A stretch of 64,000 bases of DNA from Syngnathus acus (Eukaryota; Chordata; Actinopteri; Syngnathiformes; Syngnathidae). The stretch is taken from NCBI RefSeq assembly GCF_901709675.1, contig NC_051091.1:1733967-1797966 (forward strand), in the 5' to 3' direction. Shown here piece after piece: positions 23,242-35,080 of this stretch; the first letter of the stretch is position 1, and each line of letters opens with the position of its first letter. A program made the translations under genes and the position numbers. Under the pieces are notes generated by a model, which did not search any database, had not been told where the DNA came from, and saw only the letters and a program-made list of their open reading frames with translations.

Positions 23242-26200
23242 ATGGCGGAAGGCTGGCCCCTTCCCTCGGTCTTCGTCTTCGTGCTTCTTAATGCGTTTGC
23301 CTGGGGCCTGAAGACGTGTCCGGCTCCTTGCTCGTGCTCCACGGGACCGGACCAGCTCCGACTTTTGGACTGCAACAGGAGACGGCTCTCGACGGCTCCC
23401 TTGGAGCCACTGGAGGGGATAAATCAAGTGTAAGTAGTTAGCCAAGTTAGCATGGATGAGCTCAAGTTGCTCCTGGGGCATCACAACATTGACACTAGAC
23501 CGCTCGGATTTAGAATCTTATATAGATAGCTTATAGAATCGATATGTACATGCTACATGTAATTTCAAAAAGTTACAATTATTTTCTGTACTGCCAACAT
23601 GACTTTGTTTACATTTGGCACACTGCATTGTGAGATGTGTGACGTCAACGTCCGAAGCTCTATAATCTACGTATTTTACCGTGATTGCAGTAGGTTGACC
23701 ACAAATGAGTTATTTTAGCGTAGGGTGCCGTGTTACGGTTCAACTGGCTTCCAGATTTACTGGCTCTTCAATCCAGCACTGCCTATTGGAGCAATGTCAG
23801 TCCAAGTCACTTCGGTTCCTGTCTGCAGATTTGCAGCTGGCTGCATGAAATTGAAAATAGCGAAAAATAAAATCAAAAAGTACTGTACAGAGCGGTATTC
23901 GAACCTGCGACTCAAAGGAATAAAGCAGCACCTTCGGGGTGAAAGCTTGACCTGCTTGGTTATGAGCTGATACACTCTCAGTGGCGCAGACGTTTTACTT
24001 GTAGTTCTTAATTCAGAGTAAACTAGGTCACGGCAAAATAACCACGATGTTTTCAATTTCATTCCAGCTCAATGAACCACAATGAACTAACAGCCCTGCC
24101 CTTTGGAGAAGCCACCGCCAACATCACATCACTGTCACTGTAAGTCACCTCATCCTACAGTCAACCGTTTTGTAATCATGCCTACTAAATTCCCAATATA
24201 TTGAGGCCAAAAGGCACCCGTGGACAATTATTTGAGTCATTTATACTTGGATTATGCCTCCATGAATAACTAATCAGTCAGTTTTCCGTCTTGACTCGCA
24301 CGTGCTGCTTGTGTCTTGCATGATTTAGAGTGCACAACCGCATCTCTGAGCTCTTGATGCATCAGCTGCTGCCGTACGAGTCACTGGAGACGCTGGACCT
24401 GACATCCAACTCCCTCTCCGAGATTAGGGCGGGAACCTTCCCCTCCATGCAGTTAAAATATCTGTACGATTCCTCCAGCTAAAATTGAACCGGGTTTGTT
24501 GGTTAGACAAGCAAACCATTTCCAAAGCTTTGTTTCATTTGTCTTTTAATCTTGCAGAAATTTGAGCAATAACAAGATCAGCGTCCTGGAGCCGGGTTGC
24601 TTCGACAACATCTCCAGCTCTTTGCTGGTATTGAAACTCAACCGGAACAGATTGACTGTGCTACCGGCTAAAGTCTTCAAACTTCCCAGTCTGCAGTTTT
24701 TGTAAGTATCTTTGGATGTTAAAACAGCAAAGACTCACTAGGGGGGGGGAAAGCAAACAAGCTCTAAAATTGGCCGACCTGGTCTTTATGCCACTTATTT
24801 GCTTGAATTTGCACGGGAAATTAATTGAGATACCAAATGATTAGAACACTTCCAATATCAATGGGAGGAAAATAAATGGGGATTTTGATTTTAAACGAGT
24901 GATAAAATAATCCTAAAGTAGAACAATGTTGCCAAATGGAGGCGCAATAGCTTCATTTTATTTTACAAAACAACACTTTGGATGCGTTCTCTCGTTTTTC
25001 TTGCCAAGGCATTGAATCTGCACTCGGAATTGTCAAATACTAAATTCCCTTTATCTCTCTCGCTCCTCATCAGGGAAATGAAGCGTAACAGGATCCGAAT
25101 TGTGGACAGCCTGACATTCAAAGAGATGGACGCGCTCCAGTCACTAAAGTTGCAACGGAACGGCATCACCAAGCTCATGGACGGGGCCTTTTTTGGACTC
25201 ATCAGCATGGAGGAACTGTGAGTCACCAATCGGTTCCTTCTCGTAACTTCACGGCTAATATACGTCAGGGATCGATAAACAGCATTTTCTGTTTCAGAGA
25301 GCTCGAGCACAACAACCTAACAGAGGTGAACAAAGGTTGGCTGTACGGCCTGCGGATGCTGCGTATCCTGCGAGCGAGCCAGAACGCCGTGAGCATCATC
25401 CGACCAGACGCCTGGGAGTTTTGCCAAAAGCTGGAGGAGCTGTTAGTGTGTTTTCTTTCCCTCTGGAATAACCACTTTTTGAAAAATATCCAACGGCATA
25501 TTTTCTTGATGTCATCGCTAAACATATTTGTACTTTTTGTTTTATACAGAGACCTTTCCTTCAATCACCTGACCAGATTGGAGGACACCGCTTTTGTGGG
25601 CTTAGGTCTTCTGGAGAGCCTGAACCTTGGCGAGAACTCCATTAGCCACGTGGAAGAGCGGGTCTTCAGTAGTCTGGCCAATCTGCGCACATTGTAAGTA
25701 ATAAGCGGGACCTTTTAGGGTCAATACGTAGAGTCTCAACCGCATGTTGGACTTTTCACACTGCCATCATTGATGGATTTGTGACAACGAATCATCCCCC
25801 TCCCATAAAAAAAAAAAAAAATCATTTCTAGAAATAATATATTTTGACTCATTTTTGCTCTCTGTGCATTCTGAAGGAACATGGCAGGTTTGTTTGCTTC
25901 ACTGCTTAGTGTGTAGTGTCTTTAGTGAAGTGAGAAATATTCACAATTTCATATCTGTACTTGCACAAAATATATTTTGTGTTTGTTTCACTTCCTCATT
26001 GCCATCTGTATAGGCTGGAATTACACTGCAGCTCTAGATCCAAGTGGCCAGGTCTGATTTAGGGTTTGGGTTTTTTCTCTATTTACATGTCAATTAACCA
26101 CCAATTGTGATTTATTTATCTGATTTGATTATGGACCTACCCGTACATTTAGACCATATTTAATTGTCTATGCATTTGGTGTAGAATTGCTTCACGGCGA

Positions 26201-29200
26201 GTATTTTTAAATGTGCTGTTTGGGAATATGCCGACGTGTATATTTATGTCCGTCATTGGTACAGTTCAATGGCATCAAGCTCGCGTTGACAAGGTTTAAC
26301 TGATCCGTGCCTTTATGCTGCAATTGCACTGGCAGATGAGATATTGATACATTTTGAAGAGGTCGGATTCCGATCTCAGATACCACACACACACATTTAT
26401 ACTGCCCACATATCGGCACTGCATCACTTGAAACTAAACAAATATGTCACTTGAGCCACGCAGTGTTACTCCATCCTTAGTTCAAGAGCACCCATCATGT
26501 CATTTTGTAGAATTATTTCCCGTCCATGTTTCTTGTCGATTGCACTGTCCACCCACCAAGTCTTCCATCCTGTTGGTAAGGAGTGACTATATGGCTCCTA
26601 GAAAACCTTGGTTTTTGCTTTTTCGATCAAGATTGCGATTGTCAGCAATATTGTGAGCTCTCTTGTGATACTGCACATCACTTTGTGAAGTAGTGTAACT
26701 GCTGCTCCTCTCTGCTCATTCAGAATATCAGATTTGGTTGCTATATCCGCTCTGCAATTTAGAAACCCTGACCCTTGTTTTGTTTGCAAGCTGCACCATC
26801 CCAAACTAATGACGTGAAATGTACATCAATGTGCGAGGGGATTTTGTGAACTCATTATTTGCGGATGGAGAAGGAGGTCAGCTAGCTGCGGCAGCTTGAC
26901 ACACCAGCGTGGGTGCTTTCATGTGAAGAGGGGAATCGGGAGAGTGCAGGAGTTCTTTCAGAGGTGGCCAAGCGTGAGGAGGGGCGGACAAAAGGAGCCC
27001 GGTCCCGCAAGGCATCCGGCATGCACGGCTGTGGGCCCGTGAACTGACTTTTTTTTGCCAAACGGGGGGCCAAGTCATCCCCACTCATCGGAACAATGGC
27101 TCACTGTGGAAGTTTGATGGATTGGGCTGTAGGAGAAGACAATCTTTCAGATTATGATTTCACTCTTTGGATGTTGTGTTTTGATTGGCTTTCTTTGTGT
27201 TTTGATTGTGAGTACAGGTAGAGGGATTTATTTTTTTTATTCCATCTTCTATCCAATCGAATGTAACAGTCTCTTGCCGTAGCACCTTCCTGATATAACA
27301 AGGACTGAAGGTCTTCCACATTCGGTTCAACTCACTACATGTGCATGCATAGTGTGCGTGTGTTCCTAAACTAAAATCTGCCTCTTTGTTTTGGCAGAGA
27401 CATCCACAATAATGAAATTTCTTGGGCCATTGAGGACTCCATCTGCTTGTTTGACGGAATGAAAAAGCTGAACACATTGTGAGGAAGCAGAAATGCTTGT
27501 TTTTCTATTTGTGTTGGTGTCGATTTCTGCTTTTTGCATCATGTCGCGTCAACAAAAGCTGCGTGTGACAGACTAATTCACCGTCAAACATTCTGTCTTC
27601 TAGAATATTACAGCAGAACAAAATCAAGTCAATAACCAAGAAAGCCTTCGAGGGTCTGGATGAGTTGGAGCACCTGTGAGTCAATTATTGGAACACCTTT
27701 TTTTTTTAAATCCCAGAGCACATTGTAGACTTGCATGTAACACTCTTTTATTTTCTTATTTTTCCAGGGACCTCGGAAGTAATGACATCATGTCAATACA
27801 TCCTGAGGCACTGCTACATACAAAGCTCAAAGTGTTGTAAGTAAAAATGGGAAGAAAAAAAATCTCAGCTAATGTGTTTGTTTTTCCTCATTATCTTTTG
27901 TTTTGTGTTCCCGTCAAGCATCCTCAACACAAGCAGCTTGCTGTGCGACTGTCACATGCAGTGGCTGGGACCCTGGCTCACCAGCAGCCGCTTTCTTCAT
28001 TCCGTCTCCGCCGTTTGCGCCCACCCGGCCGGCTTGCTCGGTCGCAATGTCCTTTCAGTCACCCCCGAAGACTTTGTTTGTGGTCAGTGATTCTGTGTCA
28101 CCTTGATTTTGTGATCAAATGATATAATTATCATGATGTGATTCTTTGAACCCAATAGACGACTTCCCCAAGCCTCGGATCACCACTCACCCCGAGACGT
28201 CGGTGGCGCTGCGTGGCATCAACGTGACCCTGAGCTGCGTAGCATTGAGCAGCAGCGACTCGCCAATGAGCACGGCGTGGCGGAAGGACGGCGAGGTGCT
28301 TTACGATGCCGAGGTCCAAAACTACGGCCGGTACCAGGACGGCGAGCTGATCTACACCACCGTGCTGCACCTCCTCAACGTCAACTTCACCGACGAGGGA
28401 CGCTACCAGTGTGTGGTGTCCAACCACTTTGGTGCCAACTACTCCAACAAGGCCAAGCTCACTGTCAACGGTGAATAGATGATGTGTTTCAGCCCTAGAT
28501 TTGGCAATGCAACTTGATTCGAATGTGTCTTTCCACAGAGCTGCCGTCCTTCCTCAAGACCCCCATGGATCTGACCATCCGCACCGGGACCATGGCCAGG
28601 CTGGAGTGCGCCGCCGAGGGCCACCCTTCGCCACAAATCGCGTGGCAGAAGGACGGCGGCACGGATTTCCCCGCCGCCCGTGAGCGCAGGATGCACGTCA
28701 TGCCGGACGACGACATCTTCTTCATCGCCAACGTGAAGACGGAGGACATGGGGGTGTACAGCTGCACGGCGCAGAACGCGGCGGGCAGCTTGTCTGCCAA
28801 CGCCACACTCACCGTCCTGGGTGAGTCGTAGACTACCGCTTGACTTGTACGGCTCGAACAGGTCGGTCGTTTTGCGTGGTGTTACTCTCGTGTGGACGTT
28901 TTGACAATGTTGCTTGGGAGTCACCGCATTAAGCAATGATATCCTCTCCCATTGCAGAAACCCCTTCGTTTCTGCGGCCCCTGGAGGACAGAACAGTGGC
29001 GAGAGGTGAAACGGCTGTGCTTCAATGCATAGCTGGAGGCAGCCCCGCCCCACGCCTGAACTGGACCAAAGACGACGGTCCCCTGGTGCTCACGGAGCGC
29101 CACTTCTTCGCCGCCGCCAACCAGCTCCTGATCATAGTCGACGCAGGGCCCAGTGACGCCGGGAAGTACACCTGCCTCATGTCCAACACGCTGGGAACCG

Positions 29201-30926
29201 AGCGCGGCCACATCTACCTGGGCGTCTCGCCATCGCCCAACTGCGACACCGGCGCTGGGTTCGACCAGGACGGCTGGACCACCGTGGGCATCGTGGTGAT
29301 CGTGGTGGTCTGCTGCGTGGTCGGGACCTCACTGGTGTGGGTCATCGTCATCTATCACATGCGCAGGAAGAGTGAAGACTATAGCATCAGCAACACAGGT
29401 TAGCGAATGGTAGCACCCAAAAATGGTTTGATTCCGGACACCTTGTGCATCATTTCACATAAAATGTTGACGTTTTCTTTCAACAGATGAGATGAATTTA
29501 CCTCCGGACATCCCCAGCTACCTCTCTTCTCAGGGGACTTTGTCAGAACCGCCGGAAGGCTACAGCAACTCTGAGGCCGGCAGCCACCAGCAGCTCATGC
29601 CTCCTCTCTCCAATGGACATGTGCACAAGGGCACCGACAGTAAGCCTACTCTCTCAACTTCTAATTGCTCACCTCACTCACTAGGCCAAGCTCTGCCTTT
29701 CAAAACTATACGCACAAACACAGATACTACACAAAAGGTGGTCAAATGTAAAATGGGCCAGCTCACTGTCCTGTGTGTGTGTCCCAGGTGTGTGCTACGG
29801 AGACGCAGGCAGCGAGGTGGAAACTGACAGTAACGGACGGCTTCACTGCCGGGTGGGCTCTCTGTTCACAGGCCATAGCAGCTTCCAGGCCGGGGAGGCT
29901 CGTGACGGACCAGCTGGAGCCCCCGCAGGTCCGTTTGTCATACGGATGTCTGCCTGCCTGCCTTTTTCTTTGTATTTAGAAGTCATTTGCATTCCATCTA
30001 GTGCTTCTTTCTGCATCTTATCAGTCCATAAAATTGCAAAGTACCAAATTGAATTTTTTATAGTCCAGCAAACACGACTAAATAATGCAAGTTGGAAGCT
30101 GAGGCATGAAACCAGAGAATGACTTTGTACTTCACACCAAAGCAAAATAGTGTGCATCTCATATGCAACAGAAAAGGTTGTGATGAAAGGCACAAAGCTG
30201 TCAGAATATGTTTGCAGGTTCTCTCCTGGTTTTTTTTTTTTAGCTCTGATGCAGCATAACCCTGCATGTAAACACTGTGTGTCTTGTATCATAAGGCGCA
30301 GCAGCTCCTTTGGTTTTCTGCTCCGACTGCTACGACAACGCCAACATCTACTCTCGCACGCGGGACTACTGCCCCTACGCCTACCTGAGCGAAGACGACG
30401 CACTGGACAAAGATCTACCGGGCCTCAAGGAAAGCTTTAGTGAGCACGCCCGGCGAGAGGACGTCACCCTGGAGCGCCTCTTGGCCAAACATGACTTGGA
30501 GAGGCCAGGCACACATACTTCAAGTGGTAAGAAGTGCATGCTAAACTCCAACTTTATGTTCCTAGCTCGGCGACGCAATTATAATTGCAGGCCGTAAATA
30601 AGCTTCTCGCTTACTGGCACATTTTGGGAAATAGGCTGATAAGATGATCTTGCTTGTGTCATTTCCCATTACTCCAGAGACCCCAGTATTTGTATACATT
30701 TCCCCGATCTGTCGTCTGACATTCAGATCATTTTTAACACCGCCTTTGCATCTTCTCTGGATTATTTGTAGACTTCCTCAGCAACTCGATGTGGGGCGAA
30801 AGGCAAAACTCCAAGCCCCAAGCGGGCCGGACATTTCCACCGCCGGGCGATGTGGCGGCGAGCGCGCCCCCTGACAGACTCCCTCCCAAAAGGACTAACC
30901 CTCAGGACCATCCAGCACCCACCTAA
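23242..30926 (+). CDS. lrig2: Leucine-rich repeats and Ig-like domains protein 2 (18 exons)
   Basis: Single-pass membrane protein of the LRIG family, which modulates receptor tyrosine kinase and other receptor signalling. Exons: 23242-23429, 24068-24139, 24329-24463, 24558-24701, 25074-25217, 25298-25441, 25550-25693, 27398-27478, 27604-27675, 27768-27836, 27919-28082, 28159-28470, 28539-28820, 28958-29398, 29487-29639, 29788-29928, 30296-30526, 30772-30926. Total 3072 nt, 1023 aa, all phases consistent. The signal peptide covers about residues 1-24, then an LRRNT with CPAPCSC, 14 LRRs to about 398 and an LRRCT ([10 protein letters not shown]). Three Ig domains, one per exon, cover 453-741; the TM segment is about 759-783 ([20 protein letters not shown]) and is followed by [10 protein letters not shown]. 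The cytoplasmic tail keeps [14 protein letters not shown] and the [15 protein letters not shown] motif specific to LRIG2. LRR exons of 72 or 144 nt in phase 2 are typical of the family. One LRR fewer than the usual 15 is found. Confidence 0.94.
23860..23995 (-). repeat. Possible tRNA-derived SINE remnant in lrig2 intron 1
   Basis: On the - strand the segment contains CAGGTTCGAATACC, close to a tRNA B box, about 60 bases after a TATCAGCTCATAACCAAGC stretch that vaguely resembles an A-box region. It ends in T-rich sequence. No full cloverleaf could be folded by eye, so a functional tRNA gene is not called. Confidence 0.3.
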
Positions 30927-33239
30927 AGCTGGTGCCCACGTCCACATGCCTTTCTGCACCCACTACCTCCTTCAACACTCTGCCAAAGATTCTCTTAGAG
31001 TGTTTTTGCATTGCTCTACTCTGACTGAACAAAAGTTGACCTCCAGCCGTCGCTCCTGAGGACGTCGTGAATGTAAAATTTGGAGGGACATTTTTTTTCT
31101 TTTGTCGCGCGGAGCGTGACGGAGCATCGGTGAGATATTGAGCGAAGACTGCGAGGGGACAGTGACGCCACTATGTGCTGCGTATTACATATGAATATAA
31201 CCTCAGCCTTACCGCCGTCAGCCAGCCTTCCTCTTCAAGCAGTTTACCGAGCGGGGGCCCCTTTTTTTTATTTGATGTGACAATCATGTTTTTTATTAAT
31301 ATTAGTGTCACCTCCATGGAGACAACACGCGCACTGATCCGTATTCCCTTCACCGCTCACAGGCACTTAATTTAACAGTGATCTTTTATTATGACTGAAC
31401 CCACCGTCCTCCCCCAGAGAAAAGACATTGGCACTGTGAACAAAACAAGTGTAGAATGTATTCTTTTATACTTGTATGTACAGGCTAGTAATCTGCTATT
31501 ATATTTGACACTTTGTCTCGCATCTAAAACTGGTTTGGTACTTGTCATTTTACCCAGGAAGTTTCTTGGGAGGAATCCAGTGGAGCCCCAAAAGTTCAAA
31601 ACTCTTCTCCCATAAATATTCAAAAGACATTCTGGTGGAAATGTCATCATATTTGTTGTGGTCTAGCATCAAATTCTCCAACTGAACTTCAATATGCAAT
31701 GCTTGCCTATATCATTTTGAATAGTTCTCAAGCGGCTAGTCATAGGGGTGATTTTGCTCAATAGGCCAAAGGTATCAGAAAACAAAAGTCTTTGCTAAAA
31801 ATAATTTTTCTCGTTTTCCAAAATCATCAAATTATAGGCACCCATATGAGTAGGCTAGTGAAGCATAAAAAGAAGTTAATGGCTGTTAACTTTGACTTTG
31901 AGGAGGCTCCACTGCGCTCTCCCTTTATCTGTAATTAGTCTAAAGCAGCAGGCAGAACTGAAATGATGTCACCTTTTTGCTCCTCTGTTGTCGACATTGC
32001 ACACATTCCTCGTTTTGCCGCAAAATGGTACTGTTGTTTAAAATGGAGACCCTCGAATCTTACAGTGGTACATTGAGGACCCTCCGCCCCAAACTCTGTC
32101 ACTTGTTTATGTAAGCGGTCAAACAACCGAGGCCTTATGTAGATTTACATTTTTGTTTGTTTTGCTATTATTATGTTTACTTTTTTTTTAATTATTATTC
32201 TGAATCTACACATTCCTGATTTCCCTTTGGATCCTTTCACAACTTAACGTGAAGGAGCTTCATGACCATGTGACATACATTACATTATTATTGCAATCTG
32301 AGTGCCACTTTGTTTCCTCAATACCAAAGTTTACTAGTCCAGTAAAAACAAAAAAAGCTCTGTCAATCTTCTGTGCTTTTCTTTTAAGTTTATTTCCGAT
32401 TCTATTTTTGGACCATGTACATTGTATAAAGCATGTTTAATCAAATATGAAAAGAAAATGAATTTTTGTTACATAGCTATTATTATAGACAATAAAAACG
32501 AATTGTGTTCTACACAATACATGCAGTAACCGTTTTTTTATTTATTCACTATTAATTCTAAAGAAACCATTTTAGAAAAAGTGTGTGTGTGCATGCACCT
32601 AATTATAGATTAATAAACAAAATGAATTGAGAGATTCATTGATCATCATTAGTTCAATTATAAATTAGACCCGCAACATAACAAACATCTCATCGAGTGC
32701 ATCCAGGACCCCAGGTTATGTCATCACCTTTAACGAATTTAGGATGACATCCCTGACATATGACAGTGCTCTGACTCAGAGTGCTGACACCAAGCTGCTC
32801 CATTCAAGCGTATATATCATCATTTATCATACAACCGTGAAAATGAATGACATTTACTGTGTTCTTTTACTTCACACTAAACAATTTAGTACATCCCGAC
32901 AAAATTAGACGGACACCATACCACAAACAAACTGCGGTTCCAGTGTTTGCAAAAATACAGTTCTGGTTCTGTCTTAAATTCAACAATTATGCACGCAGCA
33001 TAAAACAAAAAGATGCAAATTAAGAGATAACTGATAAGTATTCATGATTGATTTCATTGTGGGCTTGAATGCTGTTTAATGCAGACAACCAGATAATGCA
33101 ACAATATCCTCACCAACATCACGTGCAAATGAAATCATCTTCCCATTGAAATGCCATTGATGCGTTTGTATTTTCTTTTAATTCAATACGTGTGAAAGAA
33201 AATAGAGGGTGAGTTGGAGTGGTGGAATTTGAAGGGTGA
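30927..33239. other. lrig2 3' UTR and downstream intergenic DNA
   Basis: No coding sequence is seen. AT-rich DNA follows the lrig2 stop, with the best poly(A) signal at 32491-32496, making a 3' UTR of about 1.6 kb. The stretch from 32500 to 33239 is plain AT-rich intergenic DNA with a short (GT)n run near 32581-32592. Confidence 0.6.
32491..32496 (+). promoter_or_regulatory. lrig2: Candidate lrig2 poly(A) signal (AATAAA)
   Basis: AATAAA is followed within 25 bases by a GT/T-rich stretch (ATTGTGTTC), the usual downstream element pattern. Confidence 0.5.
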
Positions 33240-33828
33240 CTTTGAGGACACTTGGACCGACGCTGTATGTCACCGGAAGATGGCGCCAGCACCTATTTCC
33301 ACGCAAGCCCAAAAAGCGTCAGTGCGCACAGCGCCTAAAAGGGGGCGTACCGTTCCGGACGGAGCCGGGGCTGGAACGAGTCTGAGCGGTGCCAGGTGTG
33401 CGCAAACCTGCTTTGGAATCAGATGCCTTCACTACCGGGGGCTGGACTTCCACGGTGCGTGCATACAGTGTGGAGCCGCCTGCCCGCCTGCCTGCTTGTC
33501 TGTCTGTCTGCGTCCACGCTCGTCGCTCCGGTGTCATCCAAACCTGCCGCGTTGACGACCGAATTTTGCATCTTTTATTCCATTTGATTTTGCAGAGAGC
33601 GACGCTGTGATTGCTGCGCTTCGTCACGTTTTACGCACAGGGAGCGCTTATTGGAATGACCGCGTGGATGACACTCCTGCACACCTTCCACGGGTGGAAA
33701 TCACTCAGGAAGATGAACCGAGCTGGAGACTCACTCGCTCGGGTTTATTAGGCCGCGACATTAAAGAAAAAGATTAATTCTGATCAAAGCCAGGCTTTTC
33801 TCGACTTGTCAAGTCAAAGGACTCCAAC
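33240..33828 (+). promoter_or_regulatory. magi3: CpG-rich promoter and 5' UTR of magi3
   Basis: After several kb of AT-rich DNA the base composition turns GC- and CpG-rich, continuing into the first coding exon. CCGGAAGATGGCGCC at 33273-33287 combines an ETS-type CCGGAAG with a YY1-type AAGATGGCG, a pairing common near TATA-less start sites. No TATA box is seen close to the gene. Confidence 0.5.
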
Positions 33829-34135
33829 ATGTCCAGAACCTTGAAGAAGAAGAAACACTGGTCCGGTAAGGTGGTGGAGTGCGCGGTGTCTTGGGGCAAC
33901 CTGGGCGACTTCGGCTCCGTGGTGGAGGTTCTGGGGGGTGCTGAGGTGGGCCAGTTCCCGCACCTGGGTCAGATGAAGCTGGACGTGCTGGTGTGTCACG
34001 TCGGGAAGCTGCCCTACTACGGCGACGTGCTGCTGGAGGTGAACGGGACGCCCGTCAGTGGACTTACAAACCGGGACACGCTGGCTGTCATACGACACTT
34101 TCGGGAGCCGGTTCGCTTGAAGACTGTCAAACCCG
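33829..34135 (+). CDS. magi3: Membrane-associated guanylate kinase, WW and PDZ 3, first coding exon (partial)
   Basis: Scaffold protein of tight and adherens junctions that binds PTEN and receptor tails through PDZ domains. Only the first coding exon is in the window: 307 nt, 102 codons plus one base, ending at AAACCCG|GTGAGT. It begins [11 protein letters not shown], matching the MAGI3 start, and encodes the N-terminal PDZ0 domain, including [20 protein letters not shown] and [19 protein letters not shown]. These segments fit MAGI3 better than MAGI1 or MAGI2. The start ATG has family-wide support. The remaining exons (guanylate kinase, two WW and further PDZ domains) should lie right of 64000. 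As I recall, LRIG2 and MAGI3 are also neighbours in human. Whether this is magi3a or magi3b of a duplicated fish pair cannot be said. Confidence 0.92.
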
Positions 34136-34549
34136 GTGAGTCACATCAACTTATTTTCCCAAGCATGTTATGCTTTTTTCCCCCTTTTTTATTTTTTAAA
34201 CCCAACTAACTCAACACAGCAATAAGGTGGTGTCTTGACCTTAAATCATCTTTGCCCAGCAAAATGAGTGCAAACGCCATTTATCCGTCCCGCCCCTGCT
34301 GCGAAAAGCAACAAGAAAAATCCATATTGTGTTTCATGCATGTACTGTAGATACATTTAATGATGAAGCTGAAGATAGTTGCAACAAATCACATCATATT
34401 TCTGCATAATAAATTGGAACGCATATCTGCAATGACCTTTTTTTTCTAATTTAAATCCAAAGGCCTCTAAGAAATGAATTTAAAATGAGGTGAAATTGAA
34501 GATTTCCTTTAACCATACAAGACTTTTTGATGCATTCAATCCAGCATGG

Positions 34550-35080
34550 CTTTTGTAGCTCTCACCACTGTCTCCATTTGAATGCAGTGGTCGATTGTTT
34601 TTTTGCTGCCCACGATCTCTTCTGGAGTAAAATGTGGTCTCTTTTCCATAGATGCTACTCTCTCATGAGTCGTTAAGTATGGTGTTTTTTTTTTTTTTTT
34701 TGCAGTTTACAGTCACCACTGTCTCCACTTGCAAGTTGCCTTTGTGTTGCTCACTTTCTTCATGACTAAAATGTAATCTCATGACCAAGAGCCCAAAATA
34801 GTATAGTAGACTATTGTTTTCCTTTCCATTGTTTGTTTTCATTAGCATCTTTGAGTCACGATTAGTCATGTCGGGCACTACGTTTACGTTGCTATACTCC
34901 GCAGTCTGTACTTGGCTGCAGTAGCTCAGTGTATTGGTGAAAATGTGCTTTCCTTACCATTCCCTTCCATTGTGTCTTGTGTGGCGTGCTTTTTGCAGTA
35001 CCTCAATCATCACTGTTTCCATTTGACTGCAGCAACTGGTTTTATTGCAGCAGCCTTCAGTCTCCTCAAATCTTTCTTGT
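34550..35080. repeat. Diverged tandem repeat, period about 150 bp
   Basis: TCACCACTGTCTCCA occurs at 34562 and 34712, and TCATCACTGTTTCCA at 35007, spacings of 150 and 295 bases. Each of the first two is followed by an AAAATGT(G/A) block (34628, 34768). A further AAAATGTG at 34940 marks a weaker middle unit. Unit boundaries are blurred by indels and a T-run at 34686. Confidence 0.6.

Noticed and set aside
23650-23740. Acceptor-like TTGCAG at about 23684-23689, considered as the missing lrig2 LRR exon
   Set aside because: In the required phase it reads RLTTNELF and then a stop. There is no LRR consensus and no donor.
28439-29053. 204-codon open frame on the - strand
   Set aside because: It lies antisense to the Ig2 and Ig3 exons of lrig2, which match LRIG2 residue by residue. 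The antisense frame has no recognisable domain and is a by-product of GC-rich coding sequence.
34660-34720. Long T-run followed by GCAG, looking like a splice acceptor inside magi3 intron 1
   Set aside because: The following sequence is part of the ~150 bp repeat and does not encode the expected next MAGI3 segment in any frame.
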